A DNA stretch of 64,000 bases from Brugia malayi (Eukaryota; Nematoda; Chromadorea; Rhabditida; Onchocercidae): positions 13,102,501-13,166,500 of the forward strand of contig NW_025062476.1 of assembly GCF_000002995.4 (NCBI RefSeq). The letters are read 5' to 3'. The position numbers were made by a program, and so were the translations under genes. The notes beneath the pieces were generated by a model. The model saw only the letters and a list, made by a program, of their open reading frames with translations, was not told the origin of the DNA and ran no database searches. Positions 34,803-48,759 of the stretch are shown piece by piece. Numbering within the stretch: the first letter of the stretch is position 1; each line of letters begins with the position of its first letter.

Positions 34803-37800
34803 GTTAGCTATTTTCTTCTTCTCTTTCAATTTTTATTTTTGTCACATTTCAGTGTCACCTTATTTATTTCTAATAGCAAAATAACATTTTGAAAAAAAAA
34901 AAAATGTAAATCATTTGAATATATATGTATGCAAATATATTATTATTGAAAAATTTAAATAAAAATTTTGAAACAAAAAGATGATAAGAAATGAATAATT
35001 TTAAATGTAAAATTAAAAAAAAAAATCAGTAAAGTTAATTAACATTTTAAATTTTATTAAATTTTTTTTTTGAAAATAAACTATTTATTGCCTACTAGAA
35101 TATAATATTATTACTAAGGTAATAGAAATAGTAGTAGTAGTAGTAGTAGCACTTTGCATCTAATAATTAGATTGGATTATTCAATGATAATTAGAAACAA
35201 TTTTATGAATTAATTTTAAATGAAATTTAATATAGCATTAGCTATCTAATAATTAATATTTATAATCTAAAATTTAAAAAAAAAAACAAAAAAATTCAGA
35301 TTCTTTTTAAATAGGAAAAAAAGTTTCTTGAATGAATGAATGAATTCTTAATTAATTATTGTAGCATAAAAATGATTTGGTAATAATTAATATTTGATAT
35401 GTTTTTAATATTTTTATTGTTCATTTCTTTTTCTTTCCTTTTTTTTGGACTTTTGGACTTTTTTCAAAAAATTTATATTGTCAAAAAAAATTTGAATATT
35501 TTGCACCTTCTTTTTCAATAATTTTTAATTAATAATAATTGATAACATTAATCACTTCGAGAATGGTCATTTTCTCAAGAATGATCTTTTTTTTTCTTTT
35601 CTTTTCTTTTTTTTTGTTAAGAAAAGTATTACTGATGAATTTTACAATATATCTATTTTGGCAAATGAGACATTTTATAAATATTTCTTGAAAAATAAAA
35701 AAAAAAAAATTCTTGTGTTTGGCAATGATAAAATAGAAGGACTATAATAGATATTCTTGAAATAAAACATTTCAATTAAACAAATGAATTATTACAATTA
35801 TTAGCAGATAAAATAAAAAATTATTAATTTTAATTAAATAAATTTAATCAAACATAATATTAGTTAAAGTTAAATGAAAATTATATAAAATATAATTTTT
35901 ATTTGTTATCTTCTAATTTCTACTTATTACTTCATGCATTTAGTCTTGCTAGTATATAAATTTTGAGCAACTAAAGATAATACTTTATGTTAATTTAAGA
36001 TGGAGAAGATGAAGTGGAAAAAAGAAAAACTCTTTATTTGACAATTTTAAATTTGAAAGAAAAAAAAAAAAAAAGAGAAAAAATGAGAGGGATGAAATGA
36101 ATGACAAAGATAACATCCTTAACTATTTTCATTTTGAAATTTGTGTCCTTTTTCTCTCTCTCTCTCTCTCTCTCGATACTTTTCTTTTTTTTTTATTTTT
36201 TCTATTATTGAAATTGCCTTATTAATTTTAAATTTTCTTCGTCAAATAACATTCCTTCAATTGTTATATGTGTTGTGAAGATGACAACAGCTAGCTGATT
36301 CATTTTTCAATTTTTTTTTAACAAAAGAATTTTAAAATTTTTACTTTTAATCGAAAATTGATTAATTTATTTGTATTATTTTTGAAAAACAAAAATATGT
36401 GTATTTTATGGCAAATAAAATTGAACGTTTAAAAATTATTTAGCAAAATAAATTTTTCTAACTAACAAAAAAGGAAAAAAAAAATGCTTATTTATTCAAT
36501 TGGAAATAGTTAGAATATATAATTAAATTTATAGCTATACATTTTTGACTAACATTAATTGTAAAAATTGAAATTATTATTTTTGCTTTTTTCATATTTA
36601 TTGTTAATTTATTTTTTTTTTTGACTCTTTTAATATTTTATATTTTAAAAATATGTTTTTACTTAGTTTAGAAATTATTATTCAATTTTTTCTTTTTTTT
36701 TTAAAAAAAAAACTACGAATCTTTCTATCATTTGACTAATTTTCAACTGAGATAAAAGCGGAAATTAATTCATTTCTTTTTTTTTTTTTTTTTTTTCTTC
36801 TTTCTTTTTTTTCCAATTTAATTTGTTTTCATTCAATTTTCAAATCTTTTTCTTTTTCTTTTTCGAATTAACTGACTTTTTTTTTTCTTTTTAATTAAAT
36901 CTAACAAAATTTTCTTTAAATTTTAGCCACAACTAATAAATCAACGATAATATTAAATTTAAAACATTTGGTTAAAGTAACAATTTGAAAAAAAAAAAAA
37001 AGAAATGTTTATAATGAAAAAATTGAACAAATCATTTTGTTAGTAATTATTTTAAAATTTTTTAACTTTTTTTTTATTGATTCATTAATAATAATATCAA
37101 TTATTTATTCAAGATTTTTTTTTTTGTTATCATTTGAATAAAATTGAGTAAAATTGAGCATTTGTCTTTTTTTTTTTTTTTTTTTGATTGTAATGTCATA
37201 TTGAACATTTCTGTGCATCAACAATTTTTATTAAAATGTCATAAAAAAATATTTGTTAAGAAAAAAAAATAAATAAAATAAACATTTGAAAAGAAGAAGA
37301 AAAGAAATGGAACAAATAAAATAAAATTTTCTTAAGTTTATTTTAATTTCCACTTTTTTTTTGGCATTTTTCTTTGGTAGGAAGAAAAGTTTTTTTTTTT
37401 TTTCCTTGTTTGGAATAAAATGCAAATTAATTATTTCTAGAAATTACAATTATTGATTTCTGCTTAAATTGTAATAAATAATGAAAAGTAAATATTTATA
37501 TTAGTTAAATATTTGAGAAATATTTTGTCATAAGTGTATTACATACGGATTTTGAACAGTATTTGTCATCAAATTTCCATTAAAATTGATGGAAAATTGA
37601 TTGCAATGAATGAATGAGTCATCGTATTATTTAGCTTACTTTTGTTGACATTTTGCAATTGCTAATTTTCTCAATATGCAATACTTTGAAATAACTAAAA
37701 TTTTCCTTTCCTTTATCTTTTTTTTGTTTTTGTTTCATTCATTAGTAAAAACAGTGAGCAATTTTAATATGATAATAATTTTGCATGGATAGGTTGGTGA

Positions 37801-37807
37801 CAAATTT
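34803..37807. other. AT-rich non-coding stretch
   Basis: No exon is supported. The stretch contains an AGT triplet run at about 35130-35149 and a CT tract at about 36154-36174. A plausible TTTTAG acceptor near 36926 has no open partner segment of useful length. Confidence 0.5.
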
Positions 37808-40800
37808 GATATGATGATAAGATAGCTTTATTTACAAGTATAGTGATAATTTTGTGTAGATATGATGATAAGATAGCTTTATTTACAAGTATAGTGATAA
37901 TTTTGTGTAGATATGATGATAAGATAGCTATTAGTAATGATAGTTTTGTGTGTAGATATGATGATAAGATAACTTTATTTACAAGTATAGTGATAATTCT
38001 GTGTAGATATGATGATAAGATAGCTATTAGTAATGATAGTTTTGTGTGTAGATATGATGATAAGATAACTTTATTTACAAGTATAGTGATAATTCTGTGT
38101 ATATGTGATGATAAGATAGCTATAGTAATGATAGTTTTGTGATGTAGATATGATGATAAGATAACTTTATTTACAAGTATAGTGATAATTCTGTGTAGAT
38201 ATGATGATAAGATAAGCTATTAGTAATGATTAGTTTTGTGTGTAGATATGATGATAAGATAACTTTATTTACAAGTATAGTGATAGTTTTGTGTGTAGAT
38301 ATGATGATAAGATAGCTATTAGTAATTGATAGTTTTGTGTGTAGATATGATGATAAGATAACTTTATTTACAAGTATAGTGATAATTCTGTGTATATGTG
38401 ATGATAAGATAGCTATTAGTAATGATAGTTTTGTGTGTAGATATGATGATAGATAACTTTATTTACAAGTATAGTGATAATTCTGTGTAGATATGATGAT
38501 AAGATAGCTATTAGTAATGATAGTTTTGTGTGTAGATATGATGATAAGATAACTTTATTTACAAGTATAGTGATAATTCTGTGTATATGATGATAAGATA
38601 GCTATTAGTAATGATAATTTTGTGTAGATATGATGATAAGATAACTTTATTTACAAGTATAGTGATAATTCTGTGTAGATATGATGATAAGATAGCTATT
38701 AGTAATGATAGTTTTGTGTGTAGATATGATGATAAGATAACTTTATTTACAAGTATAGTGATAATTCTGTGTAGATATGATGATAAGATAGCTATTAGTA
38801 ATGATAGTTTTGTGTGTAGATATGATGATAAGATAACTTTATTTACAAGTATAGTGATAATTCTGTGTAGATATGTGATGATAAGATAGCTATTAGTAAT
38901 GATAGTTTTGTGTGTAGATATGATGATAAGATAACTTTATTTACAAGTATAGTGATAATTCTGTGTAGATATGATGATAAGATAGCTATTAGTAATGATA
39001 GTTTTGTGTGTAGATATGATGATAAGATAACTTTATTTACAAGTATAGTGATAATTCTGTGTAGATATGATGATAAGATAGCTATTAGTAATGATAGTTT
39101 TGTGTGTAGATATGATGATAAGATAACTTTATTTACAAGTATAGTGATAATTCTGTGTAGATATGATGATAAGATAGCTATTAGTAATGATAGTTTTGTG
39201 TGTAGATATGATGATAAGATAACTTTATTTACAAGTATAGTGATAATTCTGTGTATATGTGATGATAAGATAGCTATTAGTAATGATAGTTTTGTGTGTA
39301 GATATGATGATAAGATAACTTTATTTACAAGTATAGTGATAATTCTGTGTAGATATGATGATAAGATAGCTATTAGTAATGATAGTTTTGTGTGTAGATA
39401 TGATGATAAGATAACTTTATTTACAAGTATAGTGATAATTCTGTGTAGATATGATGATAAGATAGCTATTAGTAATGATAGTTTTGTGTGTAGATATGAT
39501 GATAAGATAACTTTATTTACAAGTATAGTGATAATTCTGTGTATATGTGATGATAAGATAGCTATTAGTAATGATAGTTTTGTGTGTAGATATGATGATA
39601 AGATAACTTTATTTACAAGTATAGTGATAATTCTGTGTAGATATGATGATAAGATAGCTATTAGTAATGATAGTTTTGTGTGTAGATATGATGATAAGAT
39701 AACTTTATTTACAAGTATAGTGATAATTCTGTGTAGATATGATGATAAGATAGCTATTAGTAATGATAGTTTTGTGTGTAGATATGATGATAAGATAACT
39801 TTATTTACAAGTATAGTGATAATTCTGTGTATATGTGATGATAAGATAGCTATTAGTAATGATAGTTTTGTGTGTAGATATGATGATAAGATAACTTTAT
39901 TTACAAGTATAGTGATAATTCTGTGTAGATATGATGATAAGATAGCTATTAGTAATGATAGTTTTGTGTGTAGATATGATGATAAGATAACTTTATTTAC
40001 AAGTATAGTGATAATTCTGTGTAGATATGATGATAAGATAGCTATTAGTAATGATAGTTTTGTGTGTAGATATGATGATAAGATAACTTTATTTACAAGT
40101 ATAGTGATAATTCTGTGTATATGTGATGATAAGATAGCTATTAGTAATGATAGTTTTGTGTGTAGATATGATGATAAGATAACTTTATTTACAAGTATAG
40201 TGATAATTCTGTGTAGATATGATGATAAGATAGCTATTAGTAATGATAGTTTTGTGTGTAGATATGATGATAAGATAACTTTATTTACAAGTATAGTGAT
40301 AATTCTGTGTAGATATGATGATAAGATAGCTATTAGTAATGATAGTTTTGTGTGTAGATATGATGATAAGATAACTTTATTTACAAGTATAGTGATAATT
40401 CTGTGTAGATATGATGATAAGATAGCTATTAGTAATGATAGTTTTGTGTGTAGATATGATGATAAGATAACTTTATTTACAAGTATAGTGATAATTCTGT
40501 GTATATGTGATGATAAGATAGCTATTAGTAATGATAGTTTTGTGTGTAGATATGATGATAAGATAACTTTATTTACAAGTATAGTGATAATTCTGTGTAG
40601 ATATGATGATAAGATAGCTATTAGTAATGATAGTTTTGTGTGTAGATATGATGATAAGATAACTTTATTTACAAGTATAGTGATAATTCTGTGTAGATAT
40701 GATGATAAGATAGCTATTAGTAATGATAGTTTTGTGTGTAGATATGATGATAAGATAACTTTATTTACAAGTATAGTGATAATTCTGTGTATATGTGATG

Positions 40801-41622
40801 ATAAGATAGCTATTAGTAATGATAGTTTTGTGTGTAGATATGATGATAAGATAACTTTATTTACAAGTATAGTGATAATTCTGTGTAGATATGATGATAA
40901 GATAGCTATTAGTAATGATAGTTTTGTGTGTAGATATGATGATAAGATAACTTTATTTACAAGTATAGTGATAATTCTGTGTAGATATGATGATAAGATA
41001 GCTATTAGTAATGATAGTTTTGTGTGTAGATATGATGATAAGATAACTTTATTTACAAGTATAGTGATAATTCTGTGTAGATATGATGATAAGATAGCTA
41101 TTAGTAATGATAGTTTTGTGTGTAGATATGATGATAAGATAACTTTATTTACAAGTATAGTGATAATTCTGTGTAGATATGATGATAAGATAGCTATTAG
41201 TAATGATAGTTTTGTGTGTAGATATGATGATAAGATAACTTTATTTACAAGTATAGTGATAATTCTGTGTATATGTGATGATAAGATAGCTATTAGTAAT
41301 GATAGTTTTGTGTGTAGATATGATGATAAGATAACTTTATTTACAAGTATAGTGATAATTCTGTGTAGATATGATGATAAGATAGCTATTAGTAATGATA
41401 GTTTTGTGTGTAGATATGATGATAAGATAACTTTATTTACAAGTATAGTGATAATTCTGTGTATATGTGATGATAAGATAGCTATTAGTAATGATAGTTT
41501 TGTGTGTAGATATGATGATAAGATAACTTTATTTACAAGTATAGTGATAATTCTGTGTAGATATGATGATAAGATAGCTATTAGTAATGATAGTTTTGTG
41601 TGTAGATATGATGATAAGATAG
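37808..41622. repeat. Nested satellite: 51+45-bp monomers, 96-bp dimer, 288-bp higher-order repeat
   Basis: About 40 dimers of a 51-bp monomer (GATATGATGATAAGATAACT... ACAAGTATAGTG) and a 45-bp monomer (GATATGATGATAAGATAGCT... AGTAATGATAG). The array opens with two consecutive 51-mers. A variant junction GTGTATATGTGATG replaces GTGTAGATATGATG. From 39251 it recurs at 39251, 39539, 39827, 40115, 40499, 40787, 41267 and 41459, mostly 288 bp (three dimers) apart. The left kilobase carries small indels; from 38910 rightward every dimer is exactly 96 bp. The resulting 911-codon open frame is a by-product of a stop-free frame in a unit divisible by three. Confidence 0.96.
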
Positions 41623-42010
41623 CTTTGCACAGATGCTTACGATGATAATTTTATGTAAATATGACGATAATATTATGTAAATATAGTGATTAATATGTGA
41701 GATATAATGATATGATAGCCTTATGCAAATGTGTGGATATGGTGATAATCTTATGCAAATATAGCGATAATTATGATTTAAATATATTGATAATTTTTGT
41801 ACAAATATAGTGATAAATTATATTCGATGATAATTTTACATAAATATAGTGAAATTTGCATTATTTGATGATAATTTTACATAATATAGTGATAGTTATA
41901 TGGTAATAATTTTATGTAAATATATGATAATAATAATAATTTTATGTAAATATAATGGTTATATGATAATAATTTTATGTAAATATAAATGATAACTTTA
42001 TGCAAAATAT
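41623..42010. repeat. Decayed satellite flank
   Basis: Irregular copies of GATAATTTTATGTAAATAT and related short units of about 20-40 bp continue rightward from the 96-bp array without its regular period. They look like an ancestral or degenerated form of the same satellite. Confidence 0.75.
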
Positions 42011-44732
42011 GTTAATAAATTGTATCTTATTATTCTCAGATTAGTATTCAATTTGCATATAATTATTATCATTACTAAACATTTGGACTAAATATTTGAA
42101 TGATAATAGAAGTATATCTGAGTAACTATGGTAATGGTGAAAAAGAGTTGAAAGTGTTAAGTTTATTCACATTCTAATCTATAAATTCTTTCTCATACTA
42201 TTATTTATTATTATTTTTAGGGGATTTTGATTTCTTCGTTTGAAAAAAAATGTTTTTACTATTTTCTTTTGTTTTAAATTTTGACTTTTTTTTTTTAAAT
42301 TGTCACTATTTTTTTTTTGTTTTAAATTTTGATTCTTTTTTTTTTAAAATTGTCATTGTATGATTTTTTGTCCTTGAAACATTTCCGTTTTTGGTGATGA
42401 TCAAGAAATGAAAGATGTCCTGATAGGCCAGAAATAATAAATATGTAATTTGAAATATTGCATTAATAAATAAAATAATATCACATTTCTTATCAAATTT
42501 TTATCTCATAAAATTCATATTTATTGATGGTTAATATTATTTTACAGAAATCTGATTAGTCAATTAATTAAATTAACAATTATTATCAATTTGATAATCT
42601 AATCAATCTTAAATTTCTTTTTTTCTAGACAAAATTATTTTATATTATTTTTTAAAATTTTATTTTTTCTCATTGTGATTGCAGTTATCATCATATAATT
42701 TAACTGTTAAAATAAATTTTATATTGACATTAATGATTGAAACAATATTTTTTCTTCAAATTTAAACTACTAATTTAAACAGATCAAGAATATGATCAGA
42801 TTATTATCTTTGTTCAATACTTATTTGAATATTTCTCAACTAATTCTTCCTACTAATTTTAATCAAATTAATCAAATTCATCATTTCAAATTTTAAAAAT
42901 GTATTTTCATTGTAATATTATAATGAATTTGAAATAAAAGAAAACATTTTTTCTTTTTCTTTTTTTCATTTTTTTAAAATGTAAATATGAAATAATAAAT
43001 ATGAACAAATAGAAATGGTAAAAATAATAATTGAGGTATTCATTGAGAAGTAAAAAGCATTTAGCATTAATAATATAGATGAGAAAAGGTGACAGTAGAA
43101 AATGACATTGAAAGTCAGTACTGATCCGAATTTGTTGTCAACTTTGTCCCATCATCAATTCCTTTTCCATTTCTCTTTTTCCTCTCTCTTTTCTTTTCTT
43201 TTCTTTTTTTACCCCTTTTTTCCTTCCTTTTTTACATCTTTTATTTTTTGTCAACCAAATATTGAAAAATCTACGACAACTAGACGATTTATCTTTTACC
43301 TTTTTCAATTTCTCTTCGTTAATATGTTTATAACAAACTTTTCATTATTGTTCATTTTTTCATCTTTTTGTATTCAAAATTTGCTGTTAAATTTTTTAAT
43401 TCATTTTTTATTTAATATATTACAAATTGAAAAATAATTATTGTTACATTTTTTTTTTTTTGAACTATAATATGTATGCATTAATATATTTTAAGAAGAT
43501 TTAAAAAAAAAAAAAAAAAAAGTAAAAGATTATTTAATGATTTGCTATCAATAAAATGAAATATGAAATTTATTATTTCTAAATAAAAAGAATAACATAC
43601 AATTTTCTAACATTATTATTCAATAATTTATTAATAATAGTAATAATTGGAATAATTAAAGAAAACTTTTTTAAAAAAATTTCAAAATTTTTTTATTAAA
43701 AAAAATTGTGTAATTATGGTTGTTTTGATTTTTTTTTTTTTTTTTTATGATTTTTCGTAATTTTTCATGATTTTTTTTCTACTATTTGTAGTATTTTTTA
43801 AAGATTAATTAATTTCGTTGAAATTTAATTAATCTTTCAAATCATTAAATTTATAATGTTTTTATATGATTAAATGCTATTTGATTTCTTTTTATTATTT
43901 TATTAAAAAAAAAAAAAAAAATGATTAAAAAAGAAGGAAAATGAAAAAAAAAAAAAAAGCCTGCGAAGCGCAATATATCTATGATATATGTTGATTATTA
44001 TTTTACAATATATCAAAATTTTATGCTTTGATTAGATAAAAGATAAAAGTAGATAATTTGATCTGATTAATATATACATATTGATCTAATCCGATTGATA
44101 TATATTGATTTGATCTAATTGATATTATAATGTATATTTATTTTTCTCTTCATACATTTTATTTCTGCCTTTTTAAAATAAATGATTTTTTTTTTTGCCT
44201 TCTTTTTTTTTTTGGTATTCCAAATATTAGATGTTATTAAAAAGTAAAAAGATGAAAGGAAAGGGTATTTATTTATTTATTTGTTTATTTATTTATTTAT
44301 TCCATTCATTCATTCATTTGTAAATTTATTTCCAATACACATTTCCATTTCTGATCTAGTCTTATCAATTTTGTTTATCATTTCAAAAATTTTTCATTAC
44401 TTTTTTCACAAATAAATATTATTCGTTGTCGATCAGAAACGAGAAAAGAAAAAAGGGAAAACTGATACTGATATGGCATATTTGTTTGTAGACTAGAGCG
44501 AAGCAAACAACAATTTTAATAATTCGATTCATTTGAGTTCGATATTTAATTAATGTCATAAGAAGATGGAACAAAATAGATGGATGAGAAAAATTGAAAA
44601 TTAAAAGTTTTTTAAAAAAATATGATCATAGTTTTTGTTATATTATATGCAAATAGCATCAAATAGCTCTTATTTTCTCATTAATTCTGTTATTCTATCA
44701 CTAATGAAAGCAAAAAAAAAAAAAAAATTTCA

Positions 44733-44781
<49 letters not shown>

Positions 44782-46310
44782 AAAAATGAACTTATCAGAA
44801 AAATGAAAATAAAATTATGAAAAAAAGAGAACGAAGAAGAAGGAAGATTAATTACAATTTACTTCAGTTTTTTAGAATTTTAAATTATTGGCCCATTTTG
44901 AACATTCATTCATTTTCCATCAAAGTTATTTGTGTCAAAAATAATATTTATTATTTGCTAATAATAATAATAGGATTAATTACGATACATAATAACAAAT
45001 AATAATAGCAATAATAATAATAATAATAATAAAATAGCAATAACAATAATAAGAATAATTAAAGATTTAAAAAAATTGGCTAAAAAAATTTTTAAAAAAA
45101 TTAATTAAAAAATAATAATAATAATGGTAGTAATAATAATAGTAATAATAGCAATAATAAATATAATACATAATAACGAATAATAAAATTAAATAATAAT
45201 AATAATGACAATTTCATTTTCTTATTGTAGCTTCTTTCTTAATTTTTTTTTTTTTTTTACAATCATCTTTCATTTTCTTCCATCTTACTTCTCCTCCCTC
45301 TCTCTCTCTCTCTCTCTTTTATTTGATTTTATTTATTTTTCTTTTTTAAAAAGTGATGGTGGAGAAAATTTGAAGGATATTTACGGGTGTGATTTTAGTC
45401 TTCGATTAGTTAATCTTTAACAATGTGAAACATCTGGTAGTAGCACATCAGATTAATTTATCATTTTGTTATATTAGTGAGAAATTTTTCACATTTAAAA
45501 AAATAAAAAGTACACTTAAAATGGAAAATATATTATCATTGTGGAAAAAAAAAAAAGATTTTCTCTCTTACAAATATTTCTGTCTTTCCTTTCCTTTCCT
45601 TTTTTTTTTAATTTTACCCTTTCTTTCTTTCTATTTTCATTTATTACAAAAAGAAAACAAAAAAAAAAAAAAAAATTTATTTTCAAAAAAAAATTAGAAA
45701 AGACAAAAAAAAAAAAAAAAAAGCAATAAAAATTTATAAAAGTAATGAATTTTTTTCTGTAAGAATGAATACATTTATATTTATAAATACTACTTTGTGG
45801 AAAAAAAAAAAAAAAAAAAACGAAAAAAAAGAAAAATTGCTAATTTAATAGTTTTTTTTTTTCTTTTTATTTTTTTAATTTTATTTTTAGCATTTGACAA
45901 TTTTATTCAATTTAATTTTTCAATGTATTATTTTTATTAATTCCTTCTTTATATGATAATAAAATTTTGATTAAATATTATATTTAGCATATTATATTGC
46001 AGAGAAAAAAAAAATAGAAGCACTAAATAATATTTACACACAGTGATAATTATTGAAATAAATGATGAAAATATGTTTGAGAAATTTTTGAATGATTGAA
46101 ATGAAATAAAATGAAAATGAATAACTGAAATTGAACGAATAAATTATTCATTCAAACATTTAAATTATTTTACTATTAAAAAAAAAAAATTCTCAACGAA
46201 TATAGCACTTTTTTTAAAAAAAAAAGAAAAAAAAAATCTGATATCTTCTATTTTTCATAAATTTTACAATCATATGGTATAAAATATAAAACTTTTTAAT
46301 GATACTTTCA
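42011..46310. other. AT-rich non-coding stretch
   Basis: No gene. It contains a 111-codon frame at 43102-43437 that is Phe/Ser-rich and shows no domain, a TTTA run at about 44266-44300, the 46-A run at 44734-44779, and AAT triplet arrays at about 44961-45045 and 45110-45205. A CT tract lies at about 45295-45318. Confidence 0.5.
44734..44779. repeat. Uninterrupted 46-A run
   Basis: The longest homopolymer I counted in the window. No target-site duplication or retroposed gene body is visible beside it, so a retroposition tail is not supported. Confidence 0.9.
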
Positions 46311-46971
46311 GATTTATTCTTTCTCTCTGTCCCTCCTTCTCTCTTTCTCTCTCCCTCTCTCTCTCTCTCTCGCTCTCTTAATCATTCTTCATTTCATATT
46401 GAATTTATTTTCCTATGTAAGCAAAAAAAAAAAAAATGCTCCTTTTCGCTGTTATTTTCTGAATTCTGAATTTTTTTAATTTTTAAATCTATTTCATTCA
46501 TTATTTAATTCTTTTTTTGTTTTTTAAAAAGAGGAATGAAAAAAAAAAAAAAAAAATCATAATTTTATTTATTTAAATAATCAAATAAAGAAAAATGTGA
46601 AGTTTTAAAATAATTGAATATTGAATATCTAAAACTATATACTTTCTAATTTTTTCCTTACAAATTATTGATAAATTTACTTAGTGATAAATGAGTGATA
46701 ATTTTAGTGATTAACTTTGAGATAATCATTATAATTTATGAAATGGCAAAAAATAATTAAAATAAATTAATGAATGATTGAATGTAAAACTTATAGTATA
46801 AAAATTACTGAAAATAAAAAATTAAAAAAATAAAAAGAAACAAAAAAAAATCCAATTAAGAGTATTTTCTAAAAAATTTTTTTAATTCAAGAAATTTAAT
46901 AATTTCAAGAGTATTTTTTAATAAAATTTTATGAAAAATAAACGACTACTATGAACATAATTTTTACTATG

Positions 46972-47006
<35 letters not shown>

Positions 47007-48716
47007 AATAAATTTAAATTAATATAGTTACATAATTATAGATATATTCATAAAATGTTTGTATTAAAATGATTTTTGTTTATTTATTTGAATTTATTTT
47101 AAATAAAAAGTTCTTTGCTCCATTACTTACATTGAATTTTATATTTCATTTTTCATTAAGTAAGCTTTTTCTTTACAATTCTATTAGATATATGCATGGA
47201 AATGTTTTTCTTTTCTTAATTAATTATTGAATATCATTGGCATTTTATGCTTTTTTTTTTTTTCCTTTTAGGCATTTATTTTCTGCTATGTTTTAATTTT
47301 CTTTTTTTTTTTTTTAGATTTATTTTACAAAAATCTTTCTTATTTAAATATTTAAAAATATTTATGAAAAATTTGGTTACTACTATGATATCTTAAAAGA
47401 TATTAAATACTTAAATAACTTTGTTTATTTGTTTATTTTTTCTTTTTTTCACTTCACTAATTGTACAATTATTCAAAAAATAAAAATGAATGTTAAAAAA
47501 AGGCAAGGTTTCACTCATTCTCGATTATTTACTTATTCATTTCATCGCTTTTTCCGCCTACAAATAATAGTAATACTTTTCTACGAGATGCTAACAATAT
47601 ATGTATATTTTGTAAATGTAAAATTAAATTGATAGTATTTGATTAATTTTAGGATAATATCCTAAAATTGTAATTAAATTAGCATATCGGAATGAATAAT
47701 TGATTTAAAGTTAGGCGCAAATATTATTTACTAATTATCAAAAAAGATTTTTTCCATTCATTAGACCATTCCAATAAATATATAATATATTTTTTTCTTT
47801 TCGAGTGCTTTTTTACGATTTTTCATATGCTTTTAAAATTTTTTGAAATGAAGAAATTTGATGAAAAAAAAAAAAAAAGAAAAAAGAAAGCAAAAATGTA
47901 AGATTGGTACATTCCTGTAAAATGTTGTTTTGAAATTTGATGATTAGTAAAAATTTTAATTTTAATTTTTTTTTTTTTTATTTTCTTTTTGTCATCTGTA
48001 TGAAGGACAGCATTCCTGCTACCATCATTAATTTCTCATTTGATGTTATTAGAAATCAATATTTTTTTCTAAAAAAAAGAAAAAAGGAGAAATTAAGATA
48101 GTTAAAATGAAATTAGTCAAATAATTATTAACTTAAAATTGATCATCTTTTTGACAATTTTTAATTGTCAAATTAAACTATCCAAATTATATTTTTATTG
48201 TGAAAAAAAAAAAAAAAAATGGTAAAAATTGGTGACATTCATGGAGTATTTAAATTGTCAAATTATCTCAAAAAATGCAAAAAAAAAAAAATTATTTGAA
48301 ATTTTTTCACTTCAATCAAAAATAATTTGTCTTTTGTTAAAATATGATATTAATAATTTGTTATAATCATAATTTTTTTTTTTTTAATAATAATAATTTT
48401 AATATCTAATTTCATTTTCTAATACTTTTTCAATTATATAAAACAAATCATATTATAATGGAATTATTTAGTTAAATAATTTCATTATTATCGAAATTAT
48501 TTTTAGTATCTAATTTAATAAAATAAATGAAATTAAAAAGAAAAAAATAATTAATTTTTTTAAAATTTAATAATAAATAATCCAAATCATTTCAAAATAT
48601 TTACATTTACATATTAACAATGAAATTAACTTTTATTTTTTTTTCAATAATAATTCCTATGGATAATTTATTTTGAACATTTCATTAAAAAAGTCCTCAA
48701 ATTATCATTTCTTTTC

Positions 48717-48759
<43 letters not shown>

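Noticed and set aside
38910..41645. 911-codon open frame as a repetitive protein gene
   Set aside because: The unit is a DNA satellite with a period divisible by three and one stop-free frame. Flanking copies break the frame freely, there is no leader or unique terminal domain, and the same pattern continues as non-coding decay on the right.
43102..43437. 111-codon Phe/Ser-rich frame
   Set aside because: T-rich codons only; no splice context, no motif and no codon texture like the PTB exons.
44734..44779. Retroposon tail at the 46-A run
   Set aside because: No element body, no target-site duplication, and long A runs are ubiquitous here.
45338..45420. GGENLKDIYGCDFSLRLVNL as a PTB C-terminal tail (PTB ends with a GEN-like motif before the last strand)
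   Set aside because: The resemblance is limited to GEN, the acceptor is weak, no preceding RRM4 exon is found, and it lies after the satellite block.
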